From assembly GCF_002813775.1 (NCBI RefSeq), contig NZ_CP020370.1, positions 6,101,501-6,165,500 of the forward strand: a stretch of DNA of 64,000 bases. The letters run 5' to 3'. The position numbers and the translations under genes were made by a program. Numbering within the stretch: position 1 is the stretch's first letter; the number at the start of each line of letters is the position of its first letter. Below the pieces are notes generated by a model. It did not search any database. It was not told where the DNA came from and saw nothing but the letters and a program-made list of their open reading frames with translations. Of the stretch, positions 28,358 through 37,118 are shown one piece after another. The stretch is from Candidatus Thiodictyon syntrophicum (lineage in GTDB: Bacteria; Pseudomonadota; Gammaproteobacteria; Chromatiales; Chromatiaceae).

Positions 28358-28500
28358 GCCGCAAATGAACGCGAATAGACGCAAATGTTCTTAGGCGTAT
28401 CCTGGCAGTGCCGGGGTTTGCACTTCGGTGCGGCACTGAGTCGCCGTCAGCCACTGGACCATTTGCGCTCATTTGCGTTTATTTGCGGGTAAATCCTCTT
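28358..28500. repeat. MITE-like inverted repeat, atttgcg family, copy C (divergent middle)
   Basis: Ends gccgcaaatgaacgcgaata and gcgtttatttgcgggtaaat bracket a different middle containing a hairpin gtgccggggtttgcacttcg followed by gtgcggcac. It separates ribB and ribH within what is normally one operon. Confidence 0.75.
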
Positions 28501-28546
28501 CGCGGTGATAACAGACACTGTCAGCGCTCTTCGGGAGTCCCGGACC

Positions 28547-29017
28547 ATGACCATCAAGACCATCGAGGGCGTCCTGCGCGCCGACCAGGCCCGTTTCTGT
28601 CTGGTGGTAGCGCGGTGGAATGCCTTTATCGTGGAGCACCTGGAGAAGGGCGCACTGGATGCCCTGCTGCGCCACGGGGTGGCGGAGTCCGACCTCACCA
28701 TCGTGCGGGTACCGGGGGCCTTCGAGATGCCGGTGGCGATCGAGCGTATCGCCAGGAAGGGCGGCTATGACGCCATCATCGCCCTGGGCGCGGTGATCCG
28801 CGGCGGCACCCCGCATTTCGAGTATGTGGCGGGCGAATGCGTCAAGGGCATGGCGCATGTCAGCCTCAAGTACGGACTGCCGGTCGCCTTCGGGGTCCTC
28901 ACGGTCGACAGCATCGAGCAGGCCGTCGAGCGCGCCGGCACCAAGGCCGGCAACAAGGGGGCGGAGGCCGCCCTGTCCGCCCTGGAGATGGTCGACCTGC
29001 TGCGGCAGTTGGGCTGA
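28547..29017 (+). CDS. ribH: 6,7-dimethyl-8-ribityllumazine synthase
   Basis: A 156-residue enzyme that condenses 5-amino-6-ribitylaminouracil with DHBP to give lumazine, assembling into hollow multimers in the cytoplasm. Conserved stretches: [74 protein letters not shown], and [18 protein letters not shown]. Start ATG with cgggag upstream. It lies 7 nt before nusB, a common order. Confidence 0.96.
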   Translation: MTIKTIEGVLRADQARFCLVVARWNAFIVEHLEKGALDALLRHGVAESDLTIVRVPGAFEMPVAIERIARKGGYDAIIALGAVIRGGTPHFEYVAGECVKGMAHVSLKYGLPVAFGVLTVDSIEQAVERAGTKAGNKGAEAALSALEMVDLLRQLG

Positions 29018-29024
29018 GGCCGCC

Positions 29025-29540
29025 ATGGCCAAGCCCCCCAGCGACCGGGTCGGCGTCAGCCCCCGTACCCAGGCCCGGCGCTACGCCGCCCTGGCCCTCT
29101 ACCAGTGGCACCTGACCCGGGAGGACCCGGCCACCATCCGCGCGCACATGCTCAATGACCCGGAATGGCTGGACGCCCTCACCAACTCGCTCTGCGGGGC
29201 CGAGGAAGACGCCGTCGTCGACCCCAAGAACCGCTTCAAGTTCAACCTGGAACTCTTCGACGGCCTGATGAAGGGCGTGCCCGCCGAGGTCGCTGCGCTC
29301 GACGCGGCGCTGGACGGCGTGCTCGACCGCCCCCTCACCCAGGTCGACCCGGTGGAACTCGCCATCCTGCGCATCGGTGCCTACGAGATCCTCTTCTCCC
29401 CCGCGATCCCCGCCGGTGTCGCCATCAACGAGGCGGTCGAACTCACCAAGCTCCTGGGTGCCCACGAGGGCCATCGCTATGTCAACGGCGTACTCGACAA
29501 GCTCGCGCGCCGGGCCGCGGCACGCAGTGCCGGGGTCTGA
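29025..29540 (+). CDS. nusB: transcription antitermination factor NusB
   Basis: A 171-residue all-helical RNA-binding protein that, with NusE (S10), binds boxA RNA to prevent early termination in rRNA operons. Evidence: RTQARRYAALALYQWHLT near the N-terminus, LDRPLTQVDPVELAILRIGA, YEILFSPAIPAGVAINEAVE and LTKLLGAHEGHRYVNGVLDK. The N-terminal reading in the same frame upstream overlaps ribH and is rejected. thiL, often next, is not present here. Confidence 0.95.
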   Translation: MAKPPSDRVGVSPRTQARRYAALALYQWHLTREDPATIRAHMLNDPEWLDALTNSLCGAEEDAVVDPKNRFKFNLELFDGLMKGVPAEVAALDAALDGVLDRPLTQVDPVELAILRIGAYEILFSPAIPAGVAINEAVELTKLLGAHEGHRYVNGVLDKLARRAAARSAGV

Positions 29541-29649
29541 TCTCCGGACAGGTTCAGTTTTCCACCCCCGCGTTTGCGCGCCCCTGGCCGGTGCCGGTTT
29601 GTCGGCCTTGTTCCAGCGTACCAGCCACCCCGCTCAGAGCGAGGTAGAT

Positions 29650-29672
29650 GGTCCGCGCAGCGGACCCTACGG
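29650..29672. repeat. half copy of the gtccgcacagcggac repeat
   Basis: A single arm, ggtccgcgcagcggacccta continuing cgg, with one base changed from the family. No opposing arm is seen. Confidence 0.6.
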
Positions 29673-29720
29673 GTGGGGTCGATGAGCTTGGCTGATTCGC
29701 TCCACGGGACTCCGGCGCCC

Positions 29721-29786
29721 GCCGGCTAAAGCCTCGACCTCCGGTTGGGGGCGCATCCACCAACCGGAGGTCGAGGCTTCAGCCGG
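29721..29786. repeat. long hairpin repeat (cctcgacctccggttgg arms)
   Basis: The arm aagcctcgacctccggttgg (29729-29748) pairs with ccaaccggaggtcgaggctt (29760-29779), extended imperfectly on both sides by gccggct and cagccgg. One arm recurs at 61467-61494. No gene was found in the 29541-29950 interval. Confidence 0.8.
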
Positions 29787-29950
29787 ACCCGAGCCCAGGG
29801 CCCCTCGCCCGCGCCTGCCCGGGCGCGACGCCCGTCCGGCAGGATCACTGCTCTCCAAAATTGCCATAATTCCATCATCGCCCGCCCCCGGCCGTTGCTA
29901 GAATGCGGCGGACACCAGCCCCGTTCACTCACCGCGACAGGGAGCCCTCC

Positions 29951-32170
29951 ATGAGCGCCAGTAATCTCCAGCCGATCCCAGACGACGACGAGGACCTCGA
30001 GCCCCTGCCGGAGGCAGCGCCGACCCTAGACGAGGTGCGCCTCGACGACCCGGCGCTCTATCTCAACCGGGAACTGACCTGGCTCGCCTTCAACGCGCGC
30101 GTGCTGCACGAGGCGGACGACCCGCGCAACTTGCTCCTGGAGCGGGTGAAATTCCTGGCGATCGTCAGCAACAACCTCGATGAGTTCTTCATGAAGCGCA
30201 TCGGCGGGCTCAAGCAACAGATCGGCGCCGGGGTGCACACCGCGAGCGTCGATGGGCGCACCCCCAGCGAACAGCTTCGGGTCTGTCAGACGCGGGTGCG
30301 CGAGATGCATGTGGAGCAGAAGCGCATCTTCGATGCGCTGATGGTGCTGCTGGCCGGGCGCGGCATCGGTATCGTCAAGGTGAACGACCTGACACCGGAT
30401 GCCCAGGGGCGTCTGCGCGAGTACTTCCGCGCCAACATCTTCCCGATGCTGACCCCGCTGGCGATGGACCCGGCCCACCCCTTCCCCTTCATCTCCAACC
30501 TGGCCCTGAACCTGCTGGTGACCCTGCGCTACCCGGGCGGCAACGAGTCCTATATGGCGCGGATCAAGGTGCCGGTGAGCCGGGATGTGTCCAAGCGACT
30601 GATCCCGCTCGACGGCGGGACCACCTTCGTGACCCTGGAGGATCTGATCGGCGCCAACCTGGACATGCTCTTCCCAGGCATGGCGATCGAGTCCGCGGAG
30701 CTGTTCCGCGTCACCCGCAATGCCATCGTGGAAGCGGACATCGAGGCCGCCAATGACCTGCTGGAGATGATCGAGACGGAGCTGCGCGAGCGCCACTTCG
30801 CCCCCATCGTGCGGCTCGAGGTCCAGGAAGGCATCGACCCGGTCCACCGCGGTATGTTGGCGGCGGAACTGGGCCTCAATGAGGAGCAGGACGTCGTCGA
30901 GGTCAAAGGGATGATGCAGTTGCGCGATCTGTTCGAGATCACGGGGCTCGACTTCCCGGATCTGAAGGACGCGCCCCACCGGCCGGTGGACCACCCGCTG
31001 CTCGCCAATGACCGGCGTAATATCTTCCATATCATCCGTGAAAACGGACCTATCCTGCTCCAACACCCCTATCAGCCCTTCAGCACCACGGTGGAGCGCT
31101 TTCTGCGCACGGCCGCCGAGGACCCCAAGGTGCTGGCGATCAAGATGACCCTCTATCGCACCTCGGCCGGGGCCATCCTGGATTCACTGATCGAGGCCGC
31201 CCGCAACGGCAAGCAGGTGGCGGTGCTGGTGGAGCTGCAGGCACGCTTCGACGAGGCGGCCAATATCGGCTGGGCGCGGCGCCTGGAGGCCGAGGGTATC
31301 CATGTCAATTACGGGGTGCTGGGGCTCAAGACCCATAGCAAGCTGATCTTCGTGGTCCGCCGGGACTATTCGCAACTGCGCCGCTATTACCATATCGGCA
31401 CCGGCAACTATCACCCGGGCACCGCCAAGCTCTATACGGATCTCGGGATGCTGGGCTGCGACGAGGGCATCGGCCAGGACCTGACTGAACTCTTCAATTA
31501 CCTGACCGGCTATTCACCGCCGCCCAGCTATCGCAAGATCCTGGCCGCCCCCTATAACCTGAAGCGCGGGATCATCGAGAAGATCAATCGCGAGATCGAG
31601 CATCAGCGGCGCGACGGCTCCGGGCAAATTCAGATGAAGATGAATGCCCTGGAGGACGTGGAGATCACCCGCGCACTCTACCGCGCGACCCGCGCCGGGG
31701 TGCGGGTGGATCTCATCATCCGCGACACCTGCCGGCTGCGCCCCGGGCTGCCCGGGATCAGCGAGAGCGCCCGGGTGATCAGCATCGTCGGGCGCTTCCT
31801 GGAACACGGGCGCATCATGTATTTCAGGAACGGCGGCGACGAGGAGTATTTCATCGGCTCGGCGGACATGATGGGCCGCAACCTGGACAGTCGGGTCGAG
31901 GTCCACGCCCCGGTGGAGAACCCGGAACTGCGCCAGGAACTGCGCCTCATCCTGGACGTGCAGTTCGGGGACCAGCGCTCCGCCTGGGAGATGGACGCCG
32001 CGGGTACCTACACCCAGCGCGTCTCGACCGACGACAAGGCCAAGGGCGCCCAGGAGACCCTGATGGCGGTCGCCGAGAAGCGCCTGGCCGCCGCCGGCAA
32101 GCACAAGGAAAAGAAGATCCGGTCCCGGCTGCTGAGCCACTTCCAGTGGCGGCTGCGGGGGAAGGACTAG
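29951..32170 (+). CDS. ppk1: polyphosphate kinase 1
   Basis: A 739-residue enzyme that reversibly polymerises ATP gamma-phosphate into polyphosphate. Purple sulfur bacteria often store polyphosphate granules. Evidence: N-terminal helical domain with NRELTWLAFNARVLHEADD and FLAIVSNNLDEFFMKRIGGL, the FPFISNLALNL segment, LAIKMTLYRTS, the autophosphorylated His in LGLKTHSKLIFVVRR, HIGTGNYHPGTAKLYTDLG, and IGSADMMGRNLDSRVEV. The ATG at 29951 has ggagccctcc in front. The length is slightly above the E. coli enzyme, with an acidic N-terminal leader of about 40 residues. Confidence 0.97.
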   Translation: MSASNLQPIPDDDEDLEPLPEAAPTLDEVRLDDPALYLNRELTWLAFNARVLHEADDPRNLLLERVKFLAIVSNNLDEFFMKRIGGLKQQIGAGVHTASVDGRTPSEQLRVCQTRVREMHVEQKRIFDALMVLLAGRGIGIVKVNDLTPDAQGRLREYFRANIFPMLTPLAMDPAHPFPFISNLALNLLVTLRYPGGNESYMARIKVPVSRDVSKRLIPLDGGTTFVTLEDLIGANLDMLFPGMAIESAELFRVTRNAIVEADIEAANDLLEMIETELRERHFAPIVRLEVQEGIDPVHRGMLAAELGLNEEQDVVEVKGMMQLRDLFEITGLDFPDLKDAPHRPVDHPLLANDRRNIFHIIRENGPILLQHPYQPFSTTVERFLRTAAEDPKVLAIKMTLYRTSAGAILDSLIEAARNGKQVAVLVELQARFDEAANIGWARRLEAEGIHVNYGVLGLKTHSKLIFVVRRDYSQLRRYYHIGTGNYHPGTAKLYTDLGMLGCDEGIGQDLTELFNYLTGYSPPPSYRKILAAPYNLKRGIIEKINREIEHQRRDGSGQIQMKMNALEDVEITRALYRATRAGVRVDLIIRDTCRLRPGLPGISESARVISIVGRFLEHGRIMYFRNGGDEEYFIGSADMMGRNLDSRVEVHAPVENPELRQELRLILDVQFGDQRSAWEMDAAGTYTQRVSTDDKAKGAQETLMAVAEKRLAAAGKHKEKKIRSRLLSHFQWRLRGKD

Positions 32171-32206
32171 GCCGAGGCCGTGCCGTGAAGGTTGCGCAGC
32201 AACGCT

Positions 32207-32299
32207 GTGGGAGCGGCCTGCGGCCGCGACGGGGCCTCGCAAACTGCCCCGGCGTCGCAGCTTGCCGCGGCGTCGCGTCGCGGCTGAAGCCGCTCCCAC
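32207..32299. repeat. REP-like pair
   Basis: The arm gtgggagcggcctgcggccg (32207 on) faces gtcgcggctgaagccgctcc (32277-32299) at about 70 nt. The common tail gtgaaggttgcgcagcaacg precedes the first arm. The second arm ends 12 nt before the Slp start codon. Confidence 0.75.
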
Positions 32300-32311
32300 C
32301 AGGGCCGAGCC

Positions 32312-32986
32312 ATGCCTGACGCCGATCCGGGCAAGTCCCAGTCCCCGGGGCGCGCCCTGGCCCGCACGCTCGCGGCCACCCTGCTCACCGCCCTGGGCGC
32401 CTGCACCTCACAGATCCCCGGGGCCATCCGCGAGGCCCCCGCCAAGGCCGTGGAGGTCGCCCAGGCACAGCAGGACCCGGCCCGGCTGATGGGTCAACGG
32501 GTACGCTGGGGCGGGACCATCATCGCGGTCACCAACCTGCCCACGGCCACCGAGGTCGAGATGCTGGCCCGGCGCCTGGACGCCGACGGCGAACCGCAGA
32601 CCCAAGGCGAGGGGATGGGGCGTTTCATCGCCCAGGTGGCGGGTTTTCTGGACCCGGCGCAATATGAGAAGGACCGGGCGCTGACGGTGGTCGGGACCCT
32701 CGCGGGGGTGCAGACCAGGCCGGTGGGGGACTACCCTTATGCCTATCCGGTGGTCAGGGTCGAGACCAGGTATCTGTGGCCCAAGGGGCCGCCGCCGGGG
32801 GCCTATGGTCCCTATGGCTACCCCGGATACGGCTATCCGGGCTGGTATGGCCCCTGGGGTCCCGGCATTGGCCCCTGGTTCGGTCCCGGGTGGGGCGGCT
32901 ACGCCCCTTACCGCGGGCACGGACCGGTGCCAAGGCCGGGGCGGGGACCTTGGCCGGGGCCGAGGTCAGGCCGCTGGCGCCGTTGA
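32312..32986 (+). CDS. Slp-family outer-membrane lipoprotein
   Basis: A 224-residue lipoprotein: an unusually long N-region, then LAATLLTALGAC lipobox, and a Slp-like domain (VRWGGTIIAVTNLPTATEVE, GRFIAQVAGFLDPAQYEKDR, LTVVGTLAGVQTRPVGDYPY, YPVVRVETRYLWP). The C-terminus is a Gly/Pro/Tyr-rich tail of about 60 residues. Slp proteins are starvation- or acid-induced outer-membrane lipoproteins. A second member follows at 33185, making a paralogous pair separated by a MITE-like repeat. Confidence 0.85.
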   Translation: MPDADPGKSQSPGRALARTLAATLLTALGACTSQIPGAIREAPAKAVEVAQAQQDPARLMGQRVRWGGTIIAVTNLPTATEVEMLARRLDADGEPQTQGEGMGRFIAQVAGFLDPAQYEKDRALTVVGTLAGVQTRPVGDYPYAYPVVRVETRYLWPKGPPPGAYGPYGYPGYGYPGWYGPWGPGIGPWFGPGWGGYAPYRGHGPVPRPGRGPWPGPRSGRWRR

Positions 32987-32992
32987 ACCTGG

Positions 32993-33150
32993 AAAAGATG
33001 ATTTGGCCGCAAATGAACGCAAAGAAACGCAAATAAATCTCGGAGTTGCGATGATCGCACGCTACTCGCAGCCGGTGAACGGGCAGCACCGGCCAGGTTC
33101 TTGTTTATTTGCGTTCTTTTGCGTTCATTTGCGGCCAAACTGCTCTTTCC
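32993..33150. repeat. MITE-like inverted repeat, atttgcg family, copy D
   Basis: The left end aaaagatgatttggccgcaa continues atgaacgcaaagaaacgcaa; the right end reads cgttcatttgcggccaaact. The middle lacks the gttcaccgtccgggtgac segment of copies A, B and E. It lies between the two slp-like genes. Confidence 0.78.
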
Positions 33151-33184
33151 GGGTTGAAACCGCGTGCCAAGTGCAGGAGTCCCG

Positions 33185-33754
33185 ATGAAATCACACACTG
33201 TTGGTGTCAGCTTTACCCTGGCCCTACTGGCCGCGCTCGGCCTGCCCGGGTGCGCGACGACCGACTGCGTCGGCGCCGTCGGCAACCCCGCGCTGACGCC
33301 GGCCCAGGTCGGCGCCACCCGGGGGCACACGGGCGAGCTCGCGCGCTGGGGCGGCACCCTGGTGGAGGCGCTCAACCTCGCCGATCGGACTGAGCTGACG
33401 GTCATCGCCTACCCGCTGGAGCGCTGCGGCGCGCCGCGGCTCGGGCAAGAACCCATCGGCCGCTTCGTCGCCGTGGCCCCCGGCTACCTGGAGACCGCGG
33501 ACTACCGCCCCGGTCGCACCGTCACCGCCACCGGCCTGATCACCGGCATCCGCGAGGGCCAGGTCGGGGCCGCCCCCTATCCGCTCCCGCTGCTCGCCAA
33601 GGCCCGGGTCAGGCTGTGGCCGACCCTGGACGCGGCGGGCCCCGGGTCCGGCGACGGCCTCGGCCGCGTGCGCCCCTGGATCGGCATCGGCATCGGCGGC
33701 GGGAGCGGCGGCTGGTATGGCGGCGGGGGCGGCGGTATCGGTATCCAGTTTTAG
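33185..33754 (+). CDS. second Slp-family lipoprotein
   Basis: A 189-residue lipoprotein with signal MKSHTVGVSFTLALLAALGL and lipobox LPGC. The body parallels the neighbour: LARWGGTLVEALNLADRTEL, GRFVAVAPGYLETADYRPGR, VTATGLITGIREGQVGAAPY. The tail is glycine-rich (GIGIGGGSGGWYGGGGG). The start is the ATG preceded by caggag. It is probably an outer-membrane stress lipoprotein like Slp; specific function unknown. Confidence 0.85.
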   Translation: MKSHTVGVSFTLALLAALGLPGCATTDCVGAVGNPALTPAQVGATRGHTGELARWGGTLVEALNLADRTELTVIAYPLERCGAPRLGQEPIGRFVAVAPGYLETADYRPGRTVTATGLITGIREGQVGAAPYPLPLLAKARVRLWPTLDAAGPGSGDGLGRVRPWIGIGIGGGSGGWYGGGGGGIGIQF

Positions 33755-33908
33755 CAGGCTTCGGAACCGCGGAACCGAAGGACACAACACGCATCCGACC
33801 TCACCGCATGATTGCGTGCTCCCTGCCCCACTGCCGCCGGAAAGCGTATTAACTTGTAAGTATAGTTGTTAATAAAGGAACTCTGACGCGAAAAAACAGC
33901 GCGGGGGC

Positions 33909-33936
33909 TTGACGCCCGCGAAATCTGCCGTAAATT
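33909..33936 (+). promoter_or_regulatory. groESL promoter
   Basis: TTGACG (33909-33914) and TAAATT (33931-33936) are spaced by 16 nt, directly upstream of the CIRCE element. This resembles a vegetative sigma-70 promoter. No clear sigma-32 box was seen. Confidence 0.65.
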
Positions 33937-33937
33937 A

Positions 33938-33964
33938 CTAGCACTCGTTATAGCCGAGTGCTAA
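33938..33964. promoter_or_regulatory. CIRCE operator (HrcA binding site)
   Basis: CTAGCACTC, nine bases, GAGTGCTAA: the inverted repeat has one mismatch from the TTAGCACTC-N9-GAGTGCTAA consensus. It starts one base after the -10 box, so HrcA bound here would block groESL transcription until heat shock. Confidence 0.93.
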
Positions 33965-34013
33965 CACTCTTTCCGTTTCCGGGCTCCGGGCCCGCATCAG
34001 GAGCAAAAAATAC

Positions 34014-34301
34014 ATGAATATCAAACCGCTGAACGACCGTGTCGTGGTCCGTCGTCGGGATGAGGAGCGCACCTCCCCGGGCGGCATCGTGATCCCCGAC
34101 TCCGCGACCGAGAAGCCGATCCAGGGCGAAGTGCTCGCCGTCGGCAAGGGCAAGCGCCTGGACAACGGCGAACTGCGCCCCCTGGATCTGAAGGTCGGCG
34201 ACCGCGTCCTGTTCGGCAAGTATTCGGGCACCGAGGTCAAGGTCGGCGGCGAGGAGGTCCTGGTGATGCGCGAAGACGACATCATGGGCGTCATCGAGTA
34301 A
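34014..34301 (+). CDS. groES: co-chaperonin GroES
   Basis: A 95-residue, heptamer-forming lid of the GroEL folding chamber. [20 protein letters not shown], the mobile loop [20 protein letters not shown] and the end [11 protein letters not shown] are all typical. The length is normal. Transcription is likely from the CIRCE-controlled promoter 50-100 nt upstream, and groEL follows after 58 nt. Confidence 0.98.
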   Translation: MNIKPLNDRVVVRRRDEERTSPGGIVIPDSATEKPIQGEVLAVGKGKRLDNGELRPLDLKVGDRVLFGKYSGTEVKVGGEEVLVMREDDIMGVIE

Positions 34302-34347
34302 CCGGCGCCCCGCCCCGTCCGACGCTTCCCCTACGACAGTTTATTGA

Positions 34348-36021
<1,674 letters not shown>

Positions 36022-36049
36022 TCGCCTGGGCTTTCCTGTCAGCCTGGAA

Positions 36050-36078
36050 GAGCCCCGCTTCGGCGGGGCTTTTTTTTG
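36050..36078 (+). terminator. rho-independent terminator of groESL
   Basis: The stem agccccgc/gcggggct around a ttcg tetraloop is followed by a run of T residues. It lies 29 nt after the groEL stop. Confidence 0.95.
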
Positions 36079-36119
36079 GGCATTCAGGGGGTTGAATACG
36101 GCTTCGTTCAGCGGTGCCC

Positions 36120-36222
36120 GGTCCGCACAGCGGACCCTACGCCCCGCGCCCGTAGGGTCCGCTGTGCGGACCAGCGATCTCCCGTTCAGCAGGATGGTCG
36201 GCGTCATGATCAAGGCCCTGAC
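36120..36222. repeat. MITE-like palindromic repeat, gtccgcacagcggac type
   Basis: Two perfect 21-bp arms (36120-36140 and 36152-36172) are followed by the right end ggcgtcatgatcaaggcc near 36200-36217. It belongs to the same family as 4150 and 39819. It lies between groEL and the toxin region. Confidence 0.82.
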
Positions 36223-36316
36223 TGCCATGCTCGACACCCCGTCACCCGGCACCTGACTCATCGGGTTACACTTCGCCAACCCGCCCCTGCCGACGCGACT
36301 CAGCCTGGACCCGACC

Positions 36317-36508
36317 ATGGACCCCGCACACTTCGACCTCAACGACATCGAGCACGAGCCGACTGACGAACAACTGGCGGCCCTGATGGAGTCGGTTGCC
36401 GAGGAGGCACGCCGTCGCGGCGACCTGGCCCGTCGCATCTCAATGGAGCGTTTACAGGCGGCGCTCGACGCTGCAATGCCTTGCTCCGCAACCCATGAGC
36501 GAGTCTGA
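36317..36508 (+). CDS. small protein upstream of the zeta-like toxin, candidate antitoxin
   Basis: A 63-residue acidic, helical protein (MDPAHFDLNDIEHEPTDEQL, then AALMESVAEEARRRGDLA). It overlaps the toxin-like gene by 14 nt. Its size, charge and overlap fit an antitoxin of a zeta-type kinase, although no epsilon-like sequence is recognised. The zeta-like gene is the only basis for the functional guess. Confidence 0.6.
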   Translation: MDPAHFDLNDIEHEPTDEQLAALMESVAEEARRRGDLARRISMERLQAALDAAMPCSATHERV

Positions 36509-37118
36509 AAAACCAAGGCTTATCGTGGTCGCCGGCCCCAACGGGGCGGGCAAGACGTCAGTCACCGAGCAACTGCTGCGCCATGAGTGGATGGGCGGCT
36601 GCGAGTATGTCAATCCCGACTTCATCGCCCGCGACGAGTTCGGCGACTGGAACGCGCCTGACCCGGTCCTCAAGGCCGCCCGCCGCGCTGCCGAGATCCG
36701 CGAAACCTGCCTGACCCAAGGGCGTAGCCTTGCGTTCGAGACGGTACTGTCCATGCCGGACAAGTTGGATTTCATCCGCCGGGCGCGTGATCGCGGCTTC
36801 TTCGTCCGTCTGTTCTTCGTCGGCACCGATGACCCCTCGATCAACGCCAAGCGTGTCGCGCTGCGGGTCATGCAGGGCGGTCACGATGTCCCGATCAGCA
36901 AGATCATCGACCGGTACGCACGCTCGCTGGCCAACTGCCGAACCGCCGCGCGCCTGGTAGATCGCGCTTACGTTTATGACAACTCGATTGAGAATATCAG
37001 CGCCAGGCTCGTCTTTCGCACCACGGATGGCAGCTTGGCGAAGACCTACGGGACTATCAATCCTTGGGCACACGCAATCCTCGCCAAGATTGATCGGGGC
37101 TTTGCCGAAAGCGCCTGA
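36495..37118 (+). CDS. zeta-toxin-like P-loop kinase
   Basis: A 207-residue P-loop protein: VVAGPNGAGKTSVTEQLL (Walker A about residues 12-20), YVNPDFIARDEFGDWN, the substrate-site-like SLAFETVLSMPDKLDFIRRA, and VGTDDPSINAKRVALRVMQGG. This is the layout of small zeta/UNAG-kinase-like proteins that phosphorylate UDP-N-acetylglucosamine or related substrates and poison cells. The ATG at 36495 overlaps the upstream small gene, and the stop shares bases with the next gene's ATG (tgatg), so three genes look co-translated. Confidence 0.82.
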   Translation: MSESEKPRLIVVAGPNGAGKTSVTEQLLRHEWMGGCEYVNPDFIARDEFGDWNAPDPVLKAARRAAEIRETCLTQGRSLAFETVLSMPDKLDFIRRARDRGFFVRLFFVGTDDPSINAKRVALRVMQGGHDVPISKIIDRYARSLANCRTAARLVDRAYVYDNSIENISARLVFRTTDGSLAKTYGTINPWAHAILAKIDRGFAESA

